Part shown: piece after piece, positions 1 through 10,620 of the stretch
Numbering within the stretch: position 1 is the first letter of the stretch
How the letters are laid out: each line of letters starts with the position of its first letter
Assembly (NCBI GenBank): GCA_003223395.1
Contig: QHUZ01000025.1
Coordinates: 1 to 64,000 of the forward strand
Reading direction: 5' to 3'
Length of the DNA: 64,000 bases
DNA from: Gemmatimonadota bacterium
GTDB lineage: Bacteria; Gemmatimonadota; Gemmatimonadetes; Gemmatimonadales; GWC2-71-9
The notes under the pieces: generated by a model
Databases searched by the model: none
What the model saw: only the letters and a program-made list of their open reading frames with translations
What the model was told of the DNA's origin: nothing
Made by a program: the position numbers and the translations under genes

Positions 1-56
1 CGCCGTCAACTCAAGTCAACTATCTTCAATCGGTTACGGCACTTGGACATACTCCA

Positions 57-515
57 TTGCGGCTCTCCGAACTGCTAACCCCCGACCGCATCCGGGTCCC
101 CATCAGGGCCCAGAGCAAGGAGGGCGTGCTACGGGAGTTAGTGGACCTCTTGGTGGGAGGCAACGGGGCAGCCCCTGATGTGTTGCAGGCGGTCATGGAG
201 CGGGAGCGGCAGTTCCCGACTGGAATTGGCTACGGCGTAGCGGTTCCACATGGCAAGACCCCAGCCCTCGCCAATCTCGTAGCGGTCGCCGGTACGGCGC
301 GCACTCCTGTGCCGTATGAAACGGTGGATGGCGAACCGGTACGGTTGTTCTTCCTGCTCGCCGGTCCGGAGTCGCAGGCCGGCGCGCACGTCAAGGCCTT
401 GAGCCGCATCTCGCGGCTCGTGCGGCGCGAGCCGATTCGCACGCGGCTGCTCGCGGCCAGCGATGCACAAGAGTTCTATCGCATCCTGTGTGATGCAGAG
501 AGGGGAGGCGCATAA
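57..515 (+). CDS. PTS EIIA (PtsN/fructose-type) domain protein
   Basis: TTG-start ORF; 'ERERQFPTGIGYGVAVPHGKTP' matches the EIIA active-site region (TGIGxGVAxPH); ~150 aa single domain. Confidence 0.85.
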   Translation: MRLSELLTPDRIRVPIRAQSKEGVLRELVDLLVGGNGAAPDVLQAVMERERQFPTGIGYGVAVPHGKTPALANLVAVAGTARTPVPYETVDGEPVRLFFLLAGPESQAGAHVKALSRISRLVRREPIRTRLLAASDAQEFYRILCDAERGGA

Positions 516-523
516 ACGCCAGC

Positions 524-2296
524 GTGACTCAGACAACCCTGCGAACCCACCGCTGCGGCGCGCTGCGGAAAGAGCACGTGGGGCAGCGGGTTCGGTTGGG
601 GGGCTGGGTCCACCGCCGCCGCGACCTCGGAGGCATCGTGTTTCTCGACCTCCGCGATCGTGACGGTCTCGTCCAGGTCGCCGTCGGACCGGGATGGGCG
701 TCGCCCGATCTCGTGACCCGCGCGCAAACGGTGGGGCCCGAGACCGTCCTGCTCGTCGAAGGCGAGGTCGTCGCCCGTCCGCCAGCCATGCGCAACGCCG
801 AGCTCGCGACCGGTGACGTCGAGGTGCACGCCACATCGCTGCGCGTCGTCGGACCGGCGGAAACGCCAGCGATTCCGGTGGCGCGCGGCAAGGGTGAAGA
901 GCTGGCCGCCGAGGAGCTCCGCCTGAAGTATCGCCACCTCGACCTGCGGCGGCCCGAGCTCCAAGCCAATCTCATCTTACGGCACCGGCTGCTGCAGCGC
1001 GCCCGTCGCGCGCTGAGTGAGCTGGACTTCCTCGAGATCGAGACGCCCAACCTCACCAAGCCGACCCCCGAAGGCGCGCGCGACTATCTCGTGCCGTCGC
1101 GCGTGCACCCGGGCGAGTTCTACGCGCTGCCGCAGTCGCCGCAGATCTACAAGCAGCTGCTGATGGTATCGGGGTTCGATCGCTACTTCCAGATCGCGCG
1201 CTGCTTCCGTGACGAAGACCTGCGCTACGACCGCCAGCCCGAGTTCTCACAAATCGATATCGAGGCGTCGTTCGTGGGGCAGGAAGACGTCTTGGGCTTC
1301 GTCGAGACGGTGCTCGTCGCCCTGTGGGACGAAGCCGGCCACACGATCGCCCGGCCGTTCCCGCGGCTGACGTGGCGCGAGGCGATGGAACGCTACGGGA
1401 CCGACAAGCCCGATTTGCGCTTCGATTTTCCGATCACTGACTGGACCGCACAGGTCCAGCCGCTCGGCGTGCCGTTCTTCCAGGGCGCCACCAACGGCTC
1501 GCGGGTCCGAGGGATCGCGGTGCGGGGTGGGGGCACCCTGTCGCGCAAAGACGTGGACCAGCTCGCCGAGACGGCGAAGACGCACGGCGCCCCCGGATTG
1601 GCGTGGGTGAAACGTCAGGGCGAGCAGCTGTCCGGCTCGGTCGGGAAACACTTCAACGCGGCAGCGTTGGGACAGATCGGCGTCGGCGACGGCGATGTCG
1701 CGCTGATGACGGTCGGACCGGACCGCGTGACGTCGCCCGCGCTCGACAAGGTGCGGCGGGAAGTGATCCGGCGCCTGGCGCCGCAGCCGAAGCTCGCGCA
1801 CGCGTTCTGTTGGGTGGTCGACTTCCCGCTGTTCGAGCCGGATCCCGAAACGGGGAAGCCGGTGTTCGCCCACCACCCATTTACGTCCCCGCATCCGGAG
1901 GACCTGGGCAAGCTGGACAGCGATCCGTTCGCCTGCCGCGCGCTGCACTACGATGCCGTCTACAACGGCAACGAGCTCGGCTCCGGCTCGATCCGGATCA
2001 CCGATCCGGCGATCCAGCGGAAGGTCTTCGCGCATCTCGGGCTGTCGCCGGCCGACATCGATGCCCGCTTCGGTTTCCTGTTGACCGCGCTCGCTGCCGG
2101 CGCGCCGCCGCATGGCGGGTTCGCCGTGGGATTCGATCGCACGGTGATGCTCATCGTCGGCGCGGCCTCGATGCGCGACGTGATCGCGTTTCCCAAGACC
2201 ACCGCGGCGCGTGCCTTATTCGAGGGCGCGCCCGCGCCGGCGCGGCCCGAGGATCTCGCCGCACTTCATATAAAGGCGGTGCCCCCCCATGAGTGA
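524..2296 (+). CDS. aspS: Aspartyl-tRNA synthetase (AspRS/AspRS-NDR)
   Basis: N-terminal OB fold 'GWVHRRRDLGGIVFLDLRDRDGLVQV'; class II motifs 'FRDEDLRYDRQPEFSQID' and 'GFAVGFDRTVMLIVGAASMRDVIAFPKT'. Confidence 0.97.
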   Translation: MTQTTLRTHRCGALRKEHVGQRVRLGGWVHRRRDLGGIVFLDLRDRDGLVQVAVGPGWASPDLVTRAQTVGPETVLLVEGEVVARPPAMRNAELATGDVEVHATSLRVVGPAETPAIPVARGKGEELAAEELRLKYRHLDLRRPELQANLILRHRLLQRARRALSELDFLEIETPNLTKPTPEGARDYLVPSRVHPGEFYALPQSPQIYKQLLMVSGFDRYFQIARCFRDEDLRYDRQPEFSQIDIEASFVGQEDVLGFVETVLVALWDEAGHTIARPFPRLTWREAMERYGTDKPDLRFDFPITDWTAQVQPLGVPFFQGATNGSRVRGIAVRGGGTLSRKDVDQLAETAKTHGAPGLAWVKRQGEQLSGSVGKHFNAAALGQIGVGDGDVALMTVGPDRVTSPALDKVRREVIRRLAPQPKLAHAFCWVVDFPLFEPDPETGKPVFAHHPFTSPHPEDLGKLDSDPFACRALHYDAVYNGNELGSGSIRITDPAIQRKVFAHLGLSPADIDARFGFLLTALAAGAPPHGGFAVGFDRTVMLIVGAASMRDVIAFPKTTAARALFEGAPAPARPEDLAALHIKAVPPHE

Positions 2297-3251
2297 TGAC
2301 GTCGTCCACCGGTTATCTGTGGAAGGCGTCGATCCGCTGGCATTGGCCGGCGTGAACGATGCCAATCTGCTCGAGCTCGCGCGCCGTCTGGGTGTGCGCG
2401 TCTCGTTGCGCGGCGACAACCTTTCGCTCGCCGGGTCCGCCGCGGCGATCGAGCGCGCCGGACCCGTCGCGCAGGCGCTGATCGATCTGGCGCGGATGGG
2501 CGAGAACCTCGACGTCCACGACGTCGAGCGCCTGATCTCCGACGAAGCGCACGGGGAGCTCGGGCGCCCGGGAGCGCCTCCCGACCCGGTGAAGATCATT
2601 CTCCCGGGATTGCGCCGCGTCATTCAGCCGAAGACCGCGGGACAGCGGGAATACCTGCGATCGATCGCCGAGCACGATATCGTCATCGGCATCGGACCGG
2701 CCGGGACCGGCAAGACCTATCTCGCCGTCGCGGCCGCGGTGGACGCGCTCGCCCGCAAGCGGGTGCGCCGGATCATCCTCGCCCGGCCTGCCGTGGAAGC
2801 GGGCGAGAACCTCGGCTTCCTCCCCGGCGACCTGCAGGAGAAGGTCGATCCCTACCTCCGGCCGCTGTACGATGCGCTCGAGGACATGATGCCGCGCGAG
2901 CGGGTGCAAAAGGCGCTCGAGACGCGCACCATCGAAATCGCGCCGCTCGCCTACATGCGCGGCCGTACCTTGAGCGATGCGTTCGTGATTCTGGACGAAG
3001 CGCAGAACGCGACCGGGATGCAGATGAAGATGTTCCTCACCCGTCTGGGGGTGAATTCCCGCGCCGTGATCACCGGCGACAAGACCCAGATCGACCTGCC
3101 CAACCGCGAGGACTCCGGGCTCCTGCAGGTCGAGCGGATCCTCCCCGGCATCGAGGGGATCGGCTTCTGCTACCTCGGTGACGCCGACGTCGTCCGCCAT
3201 CGGCTGGTGCGGGACATCATCCGCGCGTACGCCGAGGACGCCCAGGGTTGA
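2289..3251 (+). CDS. PhoH family ATPase
   Basis: 'IGIGPAGTGKTYLAVAAAV' Walker A, 'ILDEAQNAT' Walker B, 'ITGDKTQIDLP'; start overlaps the aspS stop. Confidence 0.95.
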   Translation: MSDDVVHRLSVEGVDPLALAGVNDANLLELARRLGVRVSLRGDNLSLAGSAAAIERAGPVAQALIDLARMGENLDVHDVERLISDEAHGELGRPGAPPDPVKIILPGLRRVIQPKTAGQREYLRSIAEHDIVIGIGPAGTGKTYLAVAAAVDALARKRVRRIILARPAVEAGENLGFLPGDLQEKVDPYLRPLYDALEDMMPRERVQKALETRTIEIAPLAYMRGRTLSDAFVILDEAQNATGMQMKMFLTRLGVNSRAVITGDKTQIDLPNREDSGLLQVERILPGIEGIGFCYLGDADVVRHRLVRDIIRAYAEDAQG

Positions 3252-3252
3252 G

Positions 3253-5436
3253 ATGAAACTTCCGACACAGGAGAAGGTGCGCTACCACCTGGCGCGCTGG
3301 ATTTGGGTACCGGCGCTCGCCCTGGTCGCGCATGTCGCGTTCCCGTCCGGCGGCGCCGATGTCGCGCCGCTGCTCGAGCCCGGCGCCCGCGCCGACAAGG
3401 ACATCGTCGCGCCGTTCAACTTCGTCGTCAATAAGTCTGAAGACGAGCTGCAGCGCGAGGCGGAGGAGCTCGCCGCGTCGGCGAAGCCGATCTACGAGTT
3501 CCGGCAGCGCACCTCCGACAGCATCGCAACCACGCTGGCGGCGTTCTTCGCCGCGGTGGATGCCGCGGCAGATCAGGGTCCGCAGGCGATCGTTCGCGCG
3601 GGCAGTGATTTCGGCGTGACCCTGTCGCTGCAGGAGGCGGCCTATGTCGGCAAAGGCGGGAAGCGGCAAAAGTTGCAACAAGCGCTCCAGAAGCTGTTCG
3701 ATCGCACCCTGGCACAAGGCGTCACCGGCCCCGGGGTTCTCCAGGGCGAGCAGTCGCGCGAGCTGATCGTCCGACGCGGCTCCACGGAATCTTCCGTGCT
3801 GCGCGATCAGGCACTGACGTTCAACCAGTACCTGAACCGCGCCAAGACGTTGCACCCCGATCCCGGCTCGAGCGTGGGTGACGTGCTGTACATCAAGCTC
3901 CAGCGGCAGTTCTTCCGACCCACGCTGATTCCCAAACCGCTGGAAACGGAGCGGCGCCGCAACGAGCTCCGTGGCAGCGTCGATCCGAGCAAGTACATCG
4001 TGCGCGCCGGCGATCGCATCGTCGGTGCAAACGAAGTCGTGACGAACGAGGCCCACGAGCGCCTCGTGACGCTGCACCAGGAGCTGCTGCGCCGCGGCGC
4101 CGCGACAACGTACTCGATCCGCGGTGTCATCGGCCCGTTGCTCCGCGATGCGCTGATCATCGCGATCTTCTGGGTCCTGCTGGTCTTCTACCGGCGTGAG
4201 ACGTATCGCGACCTGCGCCAGGTCGCGCTGATCGGCGGCCTGTTCGCGGTGTTGCTGACGCAGGGGGGACTGGTCGGGCGGTTTTATCCGGCCCACCCGG
4301 AAGTCATCTTCATGCCGTTCCTCGCCATGATGATGACGGTGCTGTTCAACGGCCGCGTATCCATGATCGCCGCGATGATTCTGGCGGTCGTGATCGGTCA
4401 GCAGCCGGTGCTGCACGACGTTCCCGCGACGTTCCTGTGCGTCGTCGGCGGGGTGCCCGCGGCCCTCTCGGTGAAGACGCTCCGCAGCCGGAGCAACTTC
4501 TACGCGCCCGTGCTGATCATCGCGGCGGGATATCTGCTCGGCGCCCTTGCCCTCGGCCTCTCGAGCGGCTGGCCCATCGTGGAAATCGGGCTCCGCGGCC
4601 TCTGGGGCACGCTGAACGGCCTGGTGTCGGCCGGGCTCACCTTCTTCCTGCTGCCCGTGGCCGAGTCGGTCACACACATCACGACCGATCTGACACTGCT
4701 CGAGTTGTCCGACCCGAGCCGCCCACTGCTGCGCCGGCTGTCGCTCGAGGCACCCGGCACATATGCCCACAGCGTGGCGATGGCGAATCTCGTCGAGGCG
4801 GCCTGCAACCGCATCGGCGCGAACGGCCTGCTCGGCCGCGTGGGGTGCTACTACCACGACATCGGCAAGGTCAAGAATCCGCTGTACTTCGTGGAGAATC
4901 AGATCCCCGGCAACAATCCGCACGATCGGCTGAAGCCGCTGCAATCGGCCCAGATCATCAAGGCGCACGTCACCGACGGCATCGCGCTCGCCGCGGAGGC
5001 CAAGCTTCCCGATTCGGTGTCAGCGTTCATCCCCGAGCATCACGGGACCACGGAGATCACCTACTTCCTCGACAAGGCGAAGAAGTCCGACGGCGGCCAG
5101 GCGCGTAATCCGGAGGACTTCACGTATCCAGGTCCCAAGCCACGGTCGATGGAAACCGCGATCTCGATGATCGCGGACTCGGTCGAAGCGGCGCTGCGGG
5201 TTCTGGAGGACCTCACGCCGCAAAAGATCGAGGAAGCGATCGACCACATCGTGCGCACCAAGGTCAACGCGGGTCAGCTCGATGAAGCGCCGCTCACCCT
5301 GCAACAGATGGAGCAGGTGAAGTCCGCGTTCCTGGTCGTGCTCAGCGGGATGTATCACAATCGCATCGACTATCCGGAGTCCAGTGGCGGGATCAGTGCG
5401 GCCTGGCACTCGGCGAGCGCGCCAGGCGCGCGCTGA
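3253..5436 (+). CDS. HD-domain membrane protein, 7TMR-HDED/PgpH (c-di-AMP phosphodiesterase-like)
   Basis: N-terminal extracellular region, multiple TM helices, C-terminal 'GTYAHSVAMANLVEAA...GCYYHDIGKVKNPLYFVENQ' HD motif; ATG 3253 chosen inside the longer ORF. Confidence 0.92.
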   Translation: MKLPTQEKVRYHLARWIWVPALALVAHVAFPSGGADVAPLLEPGARADKDIVAPFNFVVNKSEDELQREAEELAASAKPIYEFRQRTSDSIATTLAAFFAAVDAAADQGPQAIVRAGSDFGVTLSLQEAAYVGKGGKRQKLQQALQKLFDRTLAQGVTGPGVLQGEQSRELIVRRGSTESSVLRDQALTFNQYLNRAKTLHPDPGSSVGDVLYIKLQRQFFRPTLIPKPLETERRRNELRGSVDPSKYIVRAGDRIVGANEVVTNEAHERLVTLHQELLRRGAATTYSIRGVIGPLLRDALIIAIFWVLLVFYRRETYRDLRQVALIGGLFAVLLTQGGLVGRFYPAHPEVIFMPFLAMMMTVLFNGRVSMIAAMILAVVIGQQPVLHDVPATFLCVVGGVPAALSVKTLRSRSNFYAPVLIIAAGYLLGALALGLSSGWPIVEIGLRGLWGTLNGLVSAGLTFFLLPVAESVTHITTDLTLLELSDPSRPLLRRLSLEAPGTYAHSVAMANLVEAACNRIGANGLLGRVGCYYHDIGKVKNPLYFVENQIPGNNPHDRLKPLQSAQIIKAHVTDGIALAAEAKLPDSVSAFIPEHHGTTEITYFLDKAKKSDGGQARNPEDFTYPGPKPRSMETAISMIADSVEAALRVLEDLTPQKIEEAIDHIVRTKVNAGQLDEAPLTLQQMEQVKSAFLVVLSGMYHNRIDYPESSGGISAAWHSASAPGAR

Positions 5437-5812
5437 CGAGCTCATGCGCGTGGCGAAGCGGGTGTTGGCGTGGGAGCGCGCGCCGGCCCGATCGCACGTG
5501 GACATCACGCTGCTCCCCGCAGCGGCCATGCGGCGTGCCAACCGCCGCGCCACCGGCCGCCGCGGCCTGACCGACGTGATCGCCTACACGCTGCCACAGC
5601 CTGACGGCCAGCTCCTGGGCGACGTGTATATCTGCCCGGACGCGGCAGCCGAGGCCGCACGGAACGGCACGGGACTCCGCGAAGAGCTCGTGCGGCTCGC
5701 CGTCCACGGGACGCTGCACGTCCTGGGGTACGATCATCCCGCGGGCACTGGGCGCACCCGCTCGCGGATGTGGCAGCTGCAGGAACGCTACGTCAAACGA
5801 CTGCTTCGCTAA
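5384..5812 (+). CDS. ybeY: Endoribonuclease YbeY (rRNA maturation)
   Basis: Metal-binding motif 'HGTLHVLGYDH'; 'TDVIAYTLPQ...LLGDVYICPDAA'; position after PgpH is typical. Start may be ATG 5444. Confidence 0.9.
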   Translation: MAGSVRPGTRRARQARADELMRVAKRVLAWERAPARSHVDITLLPAAAMRRANRRATGRRGLTDVIAYTLPQPDGQLLGDVYICPDAAAEAARNGTGLREELVRLAVHGTLHVLGYDHPAGTGRTRSRMWQLQERYVKRLLR

Positions 5813-6987
5813 TGCTGACCGAAGCCGCACTCCGCCTCATCGGGCTGGTTGTCGCCGTCAGCGCGGGTGTCTGGGCCGCGCTACTCGCCCTCGCCGAAGA
5901 AGCTGCCGTGGGCGAGGCGCTCCACACCCTCGGTGATGCCCCGCCCATAGCCGCCGAGCGGCGCGTGCCGCTGCATCGCGCGCTGCACGTGGCACGCCTG
6001 GCGCTGCTCATCCTCGGCGCCGTCGCCACGGCCAATGCGGTGGCCTGGTGGACCAGACCGTGGGCGGAGGCAATCCTCACGCTGGGAGTGGGAACCCTGC
6101 TGCTCTTCATCGTGGGCGACGCACTGCCGCGCAGCGTGGCGCGGATCGCACCCGAGCTGTCGGATGCAGCGCTTCCCCTTGCGCGGCGCACCCTGGCCCC
6201 GTTCGGCCCGCTGCTCTGGCTCCTCGCGTGGGCGGATCGCGGGCTCCATGCCCTCGTCCACACGCCGCGGCCGCTGCAACCCAACCTTGGCGTTGCCCAG
6301 CGCGACATGCTGCTCGGCGTCTTTACGCTGGCCGACACGACGGTGGACGAGGTCATGACGCCGCGGCTCGACATGACCGGCGTCGATATCTCGGCGTCCA
6401 CTGAGGAGGTCCTAGAAGCATTCCGGCAAAGCCAGCACACGCGCCTACCGGTGCTGGATGGCTCACCCGACAACGTCGGGGGTGTGGTGTTCGCAAAGGA
6501 CCTGGTGCCCATCGCGATGGGGCTCGCGGAGCCGGGCATTCGCTGGCAGACGCTCATGCGTCCCGCGGCGTTCGTTCCCGAGACCAAGACGCTCGACAAT
6601 CAGCTCCGCGACTTTCAGGGCACGCCCGCGCACATCGCGATCGTGGTGGACGAGTTCGGTGGGACCTCGGGTCTTATCACGCGCGAAGACATTCTCGAGG
6701 AAATCGTGGGTGAGATCCGCGACGAGCATGACACCGAAACGACACCGGCGATTCGCCAGGACGGCACGCGGCTGTGGGTGGACGGTCGCACCAGTCTCGA
6801 CGAGCTCTCCGCGGCGCTGGGCACCACGATCGCCCATTCCGAAGTCTCGACCGTGGGCGGGCTCGTCTACTCGGTCCTGGGCCGCGTCCCTCGGCCCGGC
6901 GACGAGTTGACGCTCGACGGCTTCCGCGTGGTCGTGGAGCGCGTCGATCAGCGCCGCGTCACCCAGGTCTCGTTCGAAAAGCGATGA
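5812..6987 (+). CDS. CorC/HlyC family CBS-domain transporter (DUF21-CBS-CorC_HlyC)
   Basis: 'VDEVMTPRLDMTGVD', 'VVDEFGGTSGLITREDILEEIVGEIRDE', N-terminal hydrophobic helices. Confidence 0.9.
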   Translation: MLTEAALRLIGLVVAVSAGVWAALLALAEEAAVGEALHTLGDAPPIAAERRVPLHRALHVARLALLILGAVATANAVAWWTRPWAEAILTLGVGTLLLFIVGDALPRSVARIAPELSDAALPLARRTLAPFGPLLWLLAWADRGLHALVHTPRPLQPNLGVAQRDMLLGVFTLADTTVDEVMTPRLDMTGVDISASTEEVLEAFRQSQHTRLPVLDGSPDNVGGVVFAKDLVPIAMGLAEPGIRWQTLMRPAAFVPETKTLDNQLRDFQGTPAHIAIVVDEFGGTSGLITREDILEEIVGEIRDEHDTETTPAIRQDGTRLWVDGRTSLDELSAALGTTIAHSEVSTVGGLVYSVLGRVPRPGDELTLDGFRVVVERVDQRRVTQVSFEKR

Positions 6988-8165
6988 GCGTCGCACTCGC
7001 CGTCTTGCTGGTCGGGCTCCTGATGGCCGGTGTGTCGGCGGCGATCGGTGTCGCCGCCGCCGCCGTGAGCCAGCACGAATTGACGCGCTGGGTGGCATAC
7101 AAGCTGCGTGGCTCGGCGGCCAGGATGAACGTGCTGCAAAACCCCGGGCAGACCCTCGCCACATCCAACATGCTGACGACGCTCGGCGTCCTCCTCGCCG
7201 CCGGTGCGATTCCCGCGCTGCTGGCCGCGACGACGCCGACGTTCATCGGCATCTTCACGATCACAGTCGGCGTGCCGCTCTTCATCGGCGCGGCGTATCT
7301 CATCCCGCGCGTGCTGGGGAGGCGCTGGGCCGAGCCGCTGGTCGGACACGCGGTGCCGTTGATGGAGCGCTTCGGCGGCGTGCTGTCCCCGTTCATCCCG
7401 CGGCGCGAGGGCTCGACGCGTACCACCCTCGCCGCGTTGCTGACGAGCGCCGATACCGACGCGCTCGCCACGACCGACGAGATGGCCGTGGTCTCCGGAG
7501 TCCTCGCCTTCGCCGATCGTCCGGTGCGGGAGCTGATGACGCCGCGCACCGCCATTGTCGCGTTTCCGGAAGGCATCCTCACGGCCGAAGCGGCGCACGT
7601 CCTCCAGCAATCAGGCTACAGCCGCTATCCCGTCCATCGCGGGTCGCTGGATGAAGTGGTCGGCGTCGCTCACACCCTCGACCTGCTCGGCCGCCAGCCG
7701 GAGGATCCCATCCTGGTGCGGCCGCCGCTCTCGGTTCCGGGCACGATGCGCGCCGCCGATCTGATGCTCGAAATGCAGCGCGGCGGGCGCCACCTCGCGG
7801 TCGTGCTGGACGAGTTCGGCGGCACGGCGGGACTCGTCACGTTCGAGGACCTGCTGAACGATCTCGTCAGCGAGCTGTTCGAGCCGGCGGCGTCGACTCC
7901 CGACACCACGCGCGTGATCGAAGTCGAGGGCAGCACGCCGAGCGCCGAGCTGGCCGAGAAGCTGGGGCTGCCGCTCGGGAGCGGGGCCCAGAGCGTCGGC
8001 GGGTTGCTGATCCAGGCTCTGGGCCGCATTCCCCGCGCGGGGGAGCGGTTCACGTACAAGGGACTCGAATTCGACGTCCTGGCCGCTAGCGTGACGCGCG
8101 TCGAGCGCGTGGCGGTGCGCCCCGGTCCGGTGCGCACGATTATGCTCGGTGGAGGGTCGCCGTGA
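6984..8165 (+). CDS. Second CorC/HlyC family CBS-domain transporter
   Basis: 'VRELMTPRTAIVAFPE', 'VLDEFGGTAGLVTFEDLLNDLVSELFE'; ATG 6984 overlaps the upstream stop. Confidence 0.9.
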   Translation: MSVALAVLLVGLLMAGVSAAIGVAAAAVSQHELTRWVAYKLRGSAARMNVLQNPGQTLATSNMLTTLGVLLAAGAIPALLAATTPTFIGIFTITVGVPLFIGAAYLIPRVLGRRWAEPLVGHAVPLMERFGGVLSPFIPRREGSTRTTLAALLTSADTDALATTDEMAVVSGVLAFADRPVRELMTPRTAIVAFPEGILTAEAAHVLQQSGYSRYPVHRGSLDEVVGVAHTLDLLGRQPEDPILVRPPLSVPGTMRAADLMLEMQRGGRHLAVVLDEFGGTAGLVTFEDLLNDLVSELFEPAASTPDTTRVIEVEGSTPSAELAEKLGLPLGSGAQSVGGLLIQALGRIPRAGERFTYKGLEFDVLAASVTRVERVAVRPGPVRTIMLGGGSP

Positions 8166-9553
8166 CCGCGCCCGAAGCCCCCGACCTGAGGCTCGACGAG
8201 CTGAAGGAGCTTGCCGAGCAGGATGACCTCCATCCGTTCCTGCTGCGCGTTCGCCACGTACATCCCTCCGACCTCGCCGACGTCCTCTCAGCGCTGGAAG
8301 AATCCATTCGTGTGCGCGTGATCTCCGAGCTGCCACTCGACATGGCCTCGAGCGCTCTTGCCGAGATGGAAGCAACGGAGCACCCGGAAGAGATGCTGCT
8401 CGCGGTGGGACCAGAGTACGCCGCCGAGTTGGTCGAGGAGATGCCGTCGGACGATGCCGCGGACCTCGTCGCGGAGCTCTCGCCCGGCCAGCGCGAGGCG
8501 GTACTTGCGAAGGTCAGCGATCGCGCCGATGTGGAGCGGCTGCTGGAATATCCGGAGGATTCGGCCGGCGGGCTGATGACCAGCAACGTGGTCACCGTCC
8601 GGGAGGATGCGACGGTCGGGGAGGCCATCGAGGCGATCCGCCAACAAAGTGACGAGGATGAGAGCCAGCTATACCAGGTGTATGCCGTGGACGTCCACGG
8701 GCACCTGCGGGGCATCGTACCGGTCGCCCGGCTGATCGTTACGTCGCCGGCGCGCCTGGTGCACGACGTGATGGAGCAACCGATCGTCCAGGTACAGCCG
8801 GAGCAGGACCAGGAAGAGGTCGCCCGGCTCATGGCCCGCTACAACGTCGCGGCCGTCCCCGTCGTGGATGTGAACGCCCGTCTGTTAGGACGGATCACCT
8901 TCGACGACGTCATCGACGTGGTGGAAGCAGAGACGACCGAGGACCTGCTGAAGTTCGGCGGTATGGAAGCGCTGGACGCGCCGTATCTGAAGGTCGCGTT
9001 CGGCCGCATGGTCCGAAAACGCGCCGGCTGGCTGGCCGCGCTGTTTCTCGGCGAAATGCTCACGGCGACGGCGATGGCGTTCTTCCAGGAGGAAATCGCG
9101 AAGGCCGTCATTCTCGCCCTCTTCGTCCCGCTCATCATCTCGAGCGGCGGCAACTCCGGCTCGCAGGCGTCGACGTTGGTCATCCGCGCGATGGCGCTGG
9201 GCGAAGTCAATCTGCGCGACTGGTGGCGCGTCATTCGGCGTGAGTTCGCGACGGGCGTGGTGCTGGGCCTCGTGCTGGGCGCGATCGGCTTTCTCCGGAT
9301 CACCTTATGGCACGCGATCACCGGGATCTATGGGGAGCATTACCTGCTTGTCGCGTTCACCGTGTTCGGCAGCCTGATCGGCGTCGTGACGTTCGGAACG
9401 ATGGCGGGATCCCTGTTGCCCTTTATCCTGCGCCGCCTGGGATTCGACCCCGCCAGTGCGTCGGCGCCGTTCGTGGCCACGCTGGTCGACGTCACCGGGT
9501 TGGTCATTTACTTCACCGTGGCGTCCGTGATTCTGCATGGAACCCTCCTGTGA
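8162..9553 (+). CDS. mgtE: Mg2+ transporter MgtE
   Basis: MgtE N domain + CBS pair ('SAGGLMTSNVVTVREDATVGEAI') + C-terminal TM domain 'LFVPLIISSGGNSGSQASTLVIRAMALGE'. Confidence 0.95.
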   Translation: MTAPEAPDLRLDELKELAEQDDLHPFLLRVRHVHPSDLADVLSALEESIRVRVISELPLDMASSALAEMEATEHPEEMLLAVGPEYAAELVEEMPSDDAADLVAELSPGQREAVLAKVSDRADVERLLEYPEDSAGGLMTSNVVTVREDATVGEAIEAIRQQSDEDESQLYQVYAVDVHGHLRGIVPVARLIVTSPARLVHDVMEQPIVQVQPEQDQEEVARLMARYNVAAVPVVDVNARLLGRITFDDVIDVVEAETTEDLLKFGGMEALDAPYLKVAFGRMVRKRAGWLAALFLGEMLTATAMAFFQEEIAKAVILALFVPLIISSGGNSGSQASTLVIRAMALGEVNLRDWWRVIRREFATGVVLGLVLGAIGFLRITLWHAITGIYGEHYLLVAFTVFGSLIGVVTFGTMAGSLLPFILRRLGFDPASASAPFVATLVDVTGLVIYFTVASVILHGTLL

Positions 9554-9582
9554 CGGCCACGCCGCCGTTATCCTTAGGGCAT

Positions 9583-10620
9583 ATGCGACTCGACGCGGTG
9601 CTCGACGGGTTGGCGCGCGGGGACACGGCGGCGCTGGCCCGTGCGATCAGCCTGGTCGAGAACCAGCGCGACGGGTTCGAGCGGGTGCTGGCGGCGCTGC
9701 ACCGGAAGATTGGGAAGGGAAGTACTCATCGCATCGGCATCACCGGGCCACCGGGCGCCGGGAAGAGCACCCTCACCGAGCAACTGGTCCGCGCCTATCG
9801 CGAGCGCGGTCTCAAGGTCGCCGTCATCGCAGTCGATCCCACCAGCCCCTTTACCGGTGGCGCGCTGCTCGGCGACCGGATTCGCATGGAGTCCGTCAGC
9901 CTCGATCCCGGAGTGTTCATTCGCTCGATGGCCACGCGGGGAGCGCAGGGCGGGCTCGCCACGACCACCGAAGAGGTCGCGGATGTGCTCGAGGCGTTCG
10001 GATTCGACCGCATCCTCATCGAGACCGTCGGCGTCGGGCAGACCGAGCTCGACGTCGCCGCCACGGCCGAGACCACGGTGCTGGTACTCGTGCCCGAATC
10101 GGGCGACGGCATCCAGACGTTGAAGGCGGGCGTCATGGAGATCGCCGAGCTCTTCGTGATCAACAAGAGCGATCGGCCGGGGGCGGAGAAGCTGCGCCAA
10201 GAGATCGAGGTCATGCTGGGCATCCGGAAGGGCAACGCGTTCGCGCACATCACGCCACACCATGGGGCGGCGAAGGGCGGCGGAGGGCGGCGAGGTGAGG
10301 CGGCGGCAACTGCGAATTCGTGGGAGCATCTGGTCCTGACGACCGTTGCATCGAAGGGTGAGGGGATCTCGCAGCTCGTCGCAGCACTCGACCGCCACCA
10401 CGACTATCTCGCTTCCAGCGGCAAGCTCGAGGAGCGTCGCAAACGCCGTCTGGCCGCCCGCACTCGTGCCGTGGTGAACCGCGCCATCCGTCAGTGGGTA
10501 TGGGATGAGACAGAGGCTGAAGATCTGGTCGCGCAGCGACTCGACGACGTCGCGGCAGGCACGCGGAGCCCCTACGACGTCGCCGCCGAAGTCCTGGACA
10601 AAGTAAGGAACGGCAAATGA
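9583..10620 (+). CDS. meaB: MeaB/ArgK-type GTPase (methylmalonyl-CoA mutase chaperone)
   Basis: '[17 protein letters not shown]', '[19 protein letters not shown]', '[12 protein letters not shown]', 'NKSDRPGAE'; directly upstream of mutase. Confidence 0.94.
   Translation: MRLDAVLDGLARGDTAALARAISLVENQRDGFERVLAALHRKIGKGSTHRIGITGPPGAGKSTLTEQLVRAYRERGLKVAVIAVDPTSPFTGGALLGDRIRMESVSLDPGVFIRSMATRGAQGGLATTTEEVADVLEAFGFDRILIETVGVGQTELDVAATAETTVLVLVPESGDGIQTLKAGVMEIAELFVINKSDRPGAEKLRQEIEVMLGIRKGNAFAHITPHHGAAKGGGGRRGEAAATANSWEHLVLTTVASKGEGISQLVAALDRHHDYLASSGKLEERRKRRLAARTRAVVNRAIRQWVWDETEAEDLVAQRLDDVAAGTRSPYDVAAEVLDKVRNGK
10265..10294 (+). repeat. 10-bp near-tandem repeat x3 inside meaB
   Basis: gggcggcgaa/gggcggcgga/gggcggcgag read directly; encodes part of '[12 protein letters not shown]'. 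Confidence 0.8.

Noticed and set aside
138-2113. Long minus-strand ORFs (138-836, 476-964, 1247-2113) opposite the EIIA and aspS genes
   Set aside because: Arg/Pro/Gly-rich shadow ORFs typical of high-GC DNA; plus-strand genes have clear motifs
3217-4968. 583-aa minus-strand ORF opposite PgpH
   Set aside because: Antisense mirror of a well-supported gene; no recognisable domain
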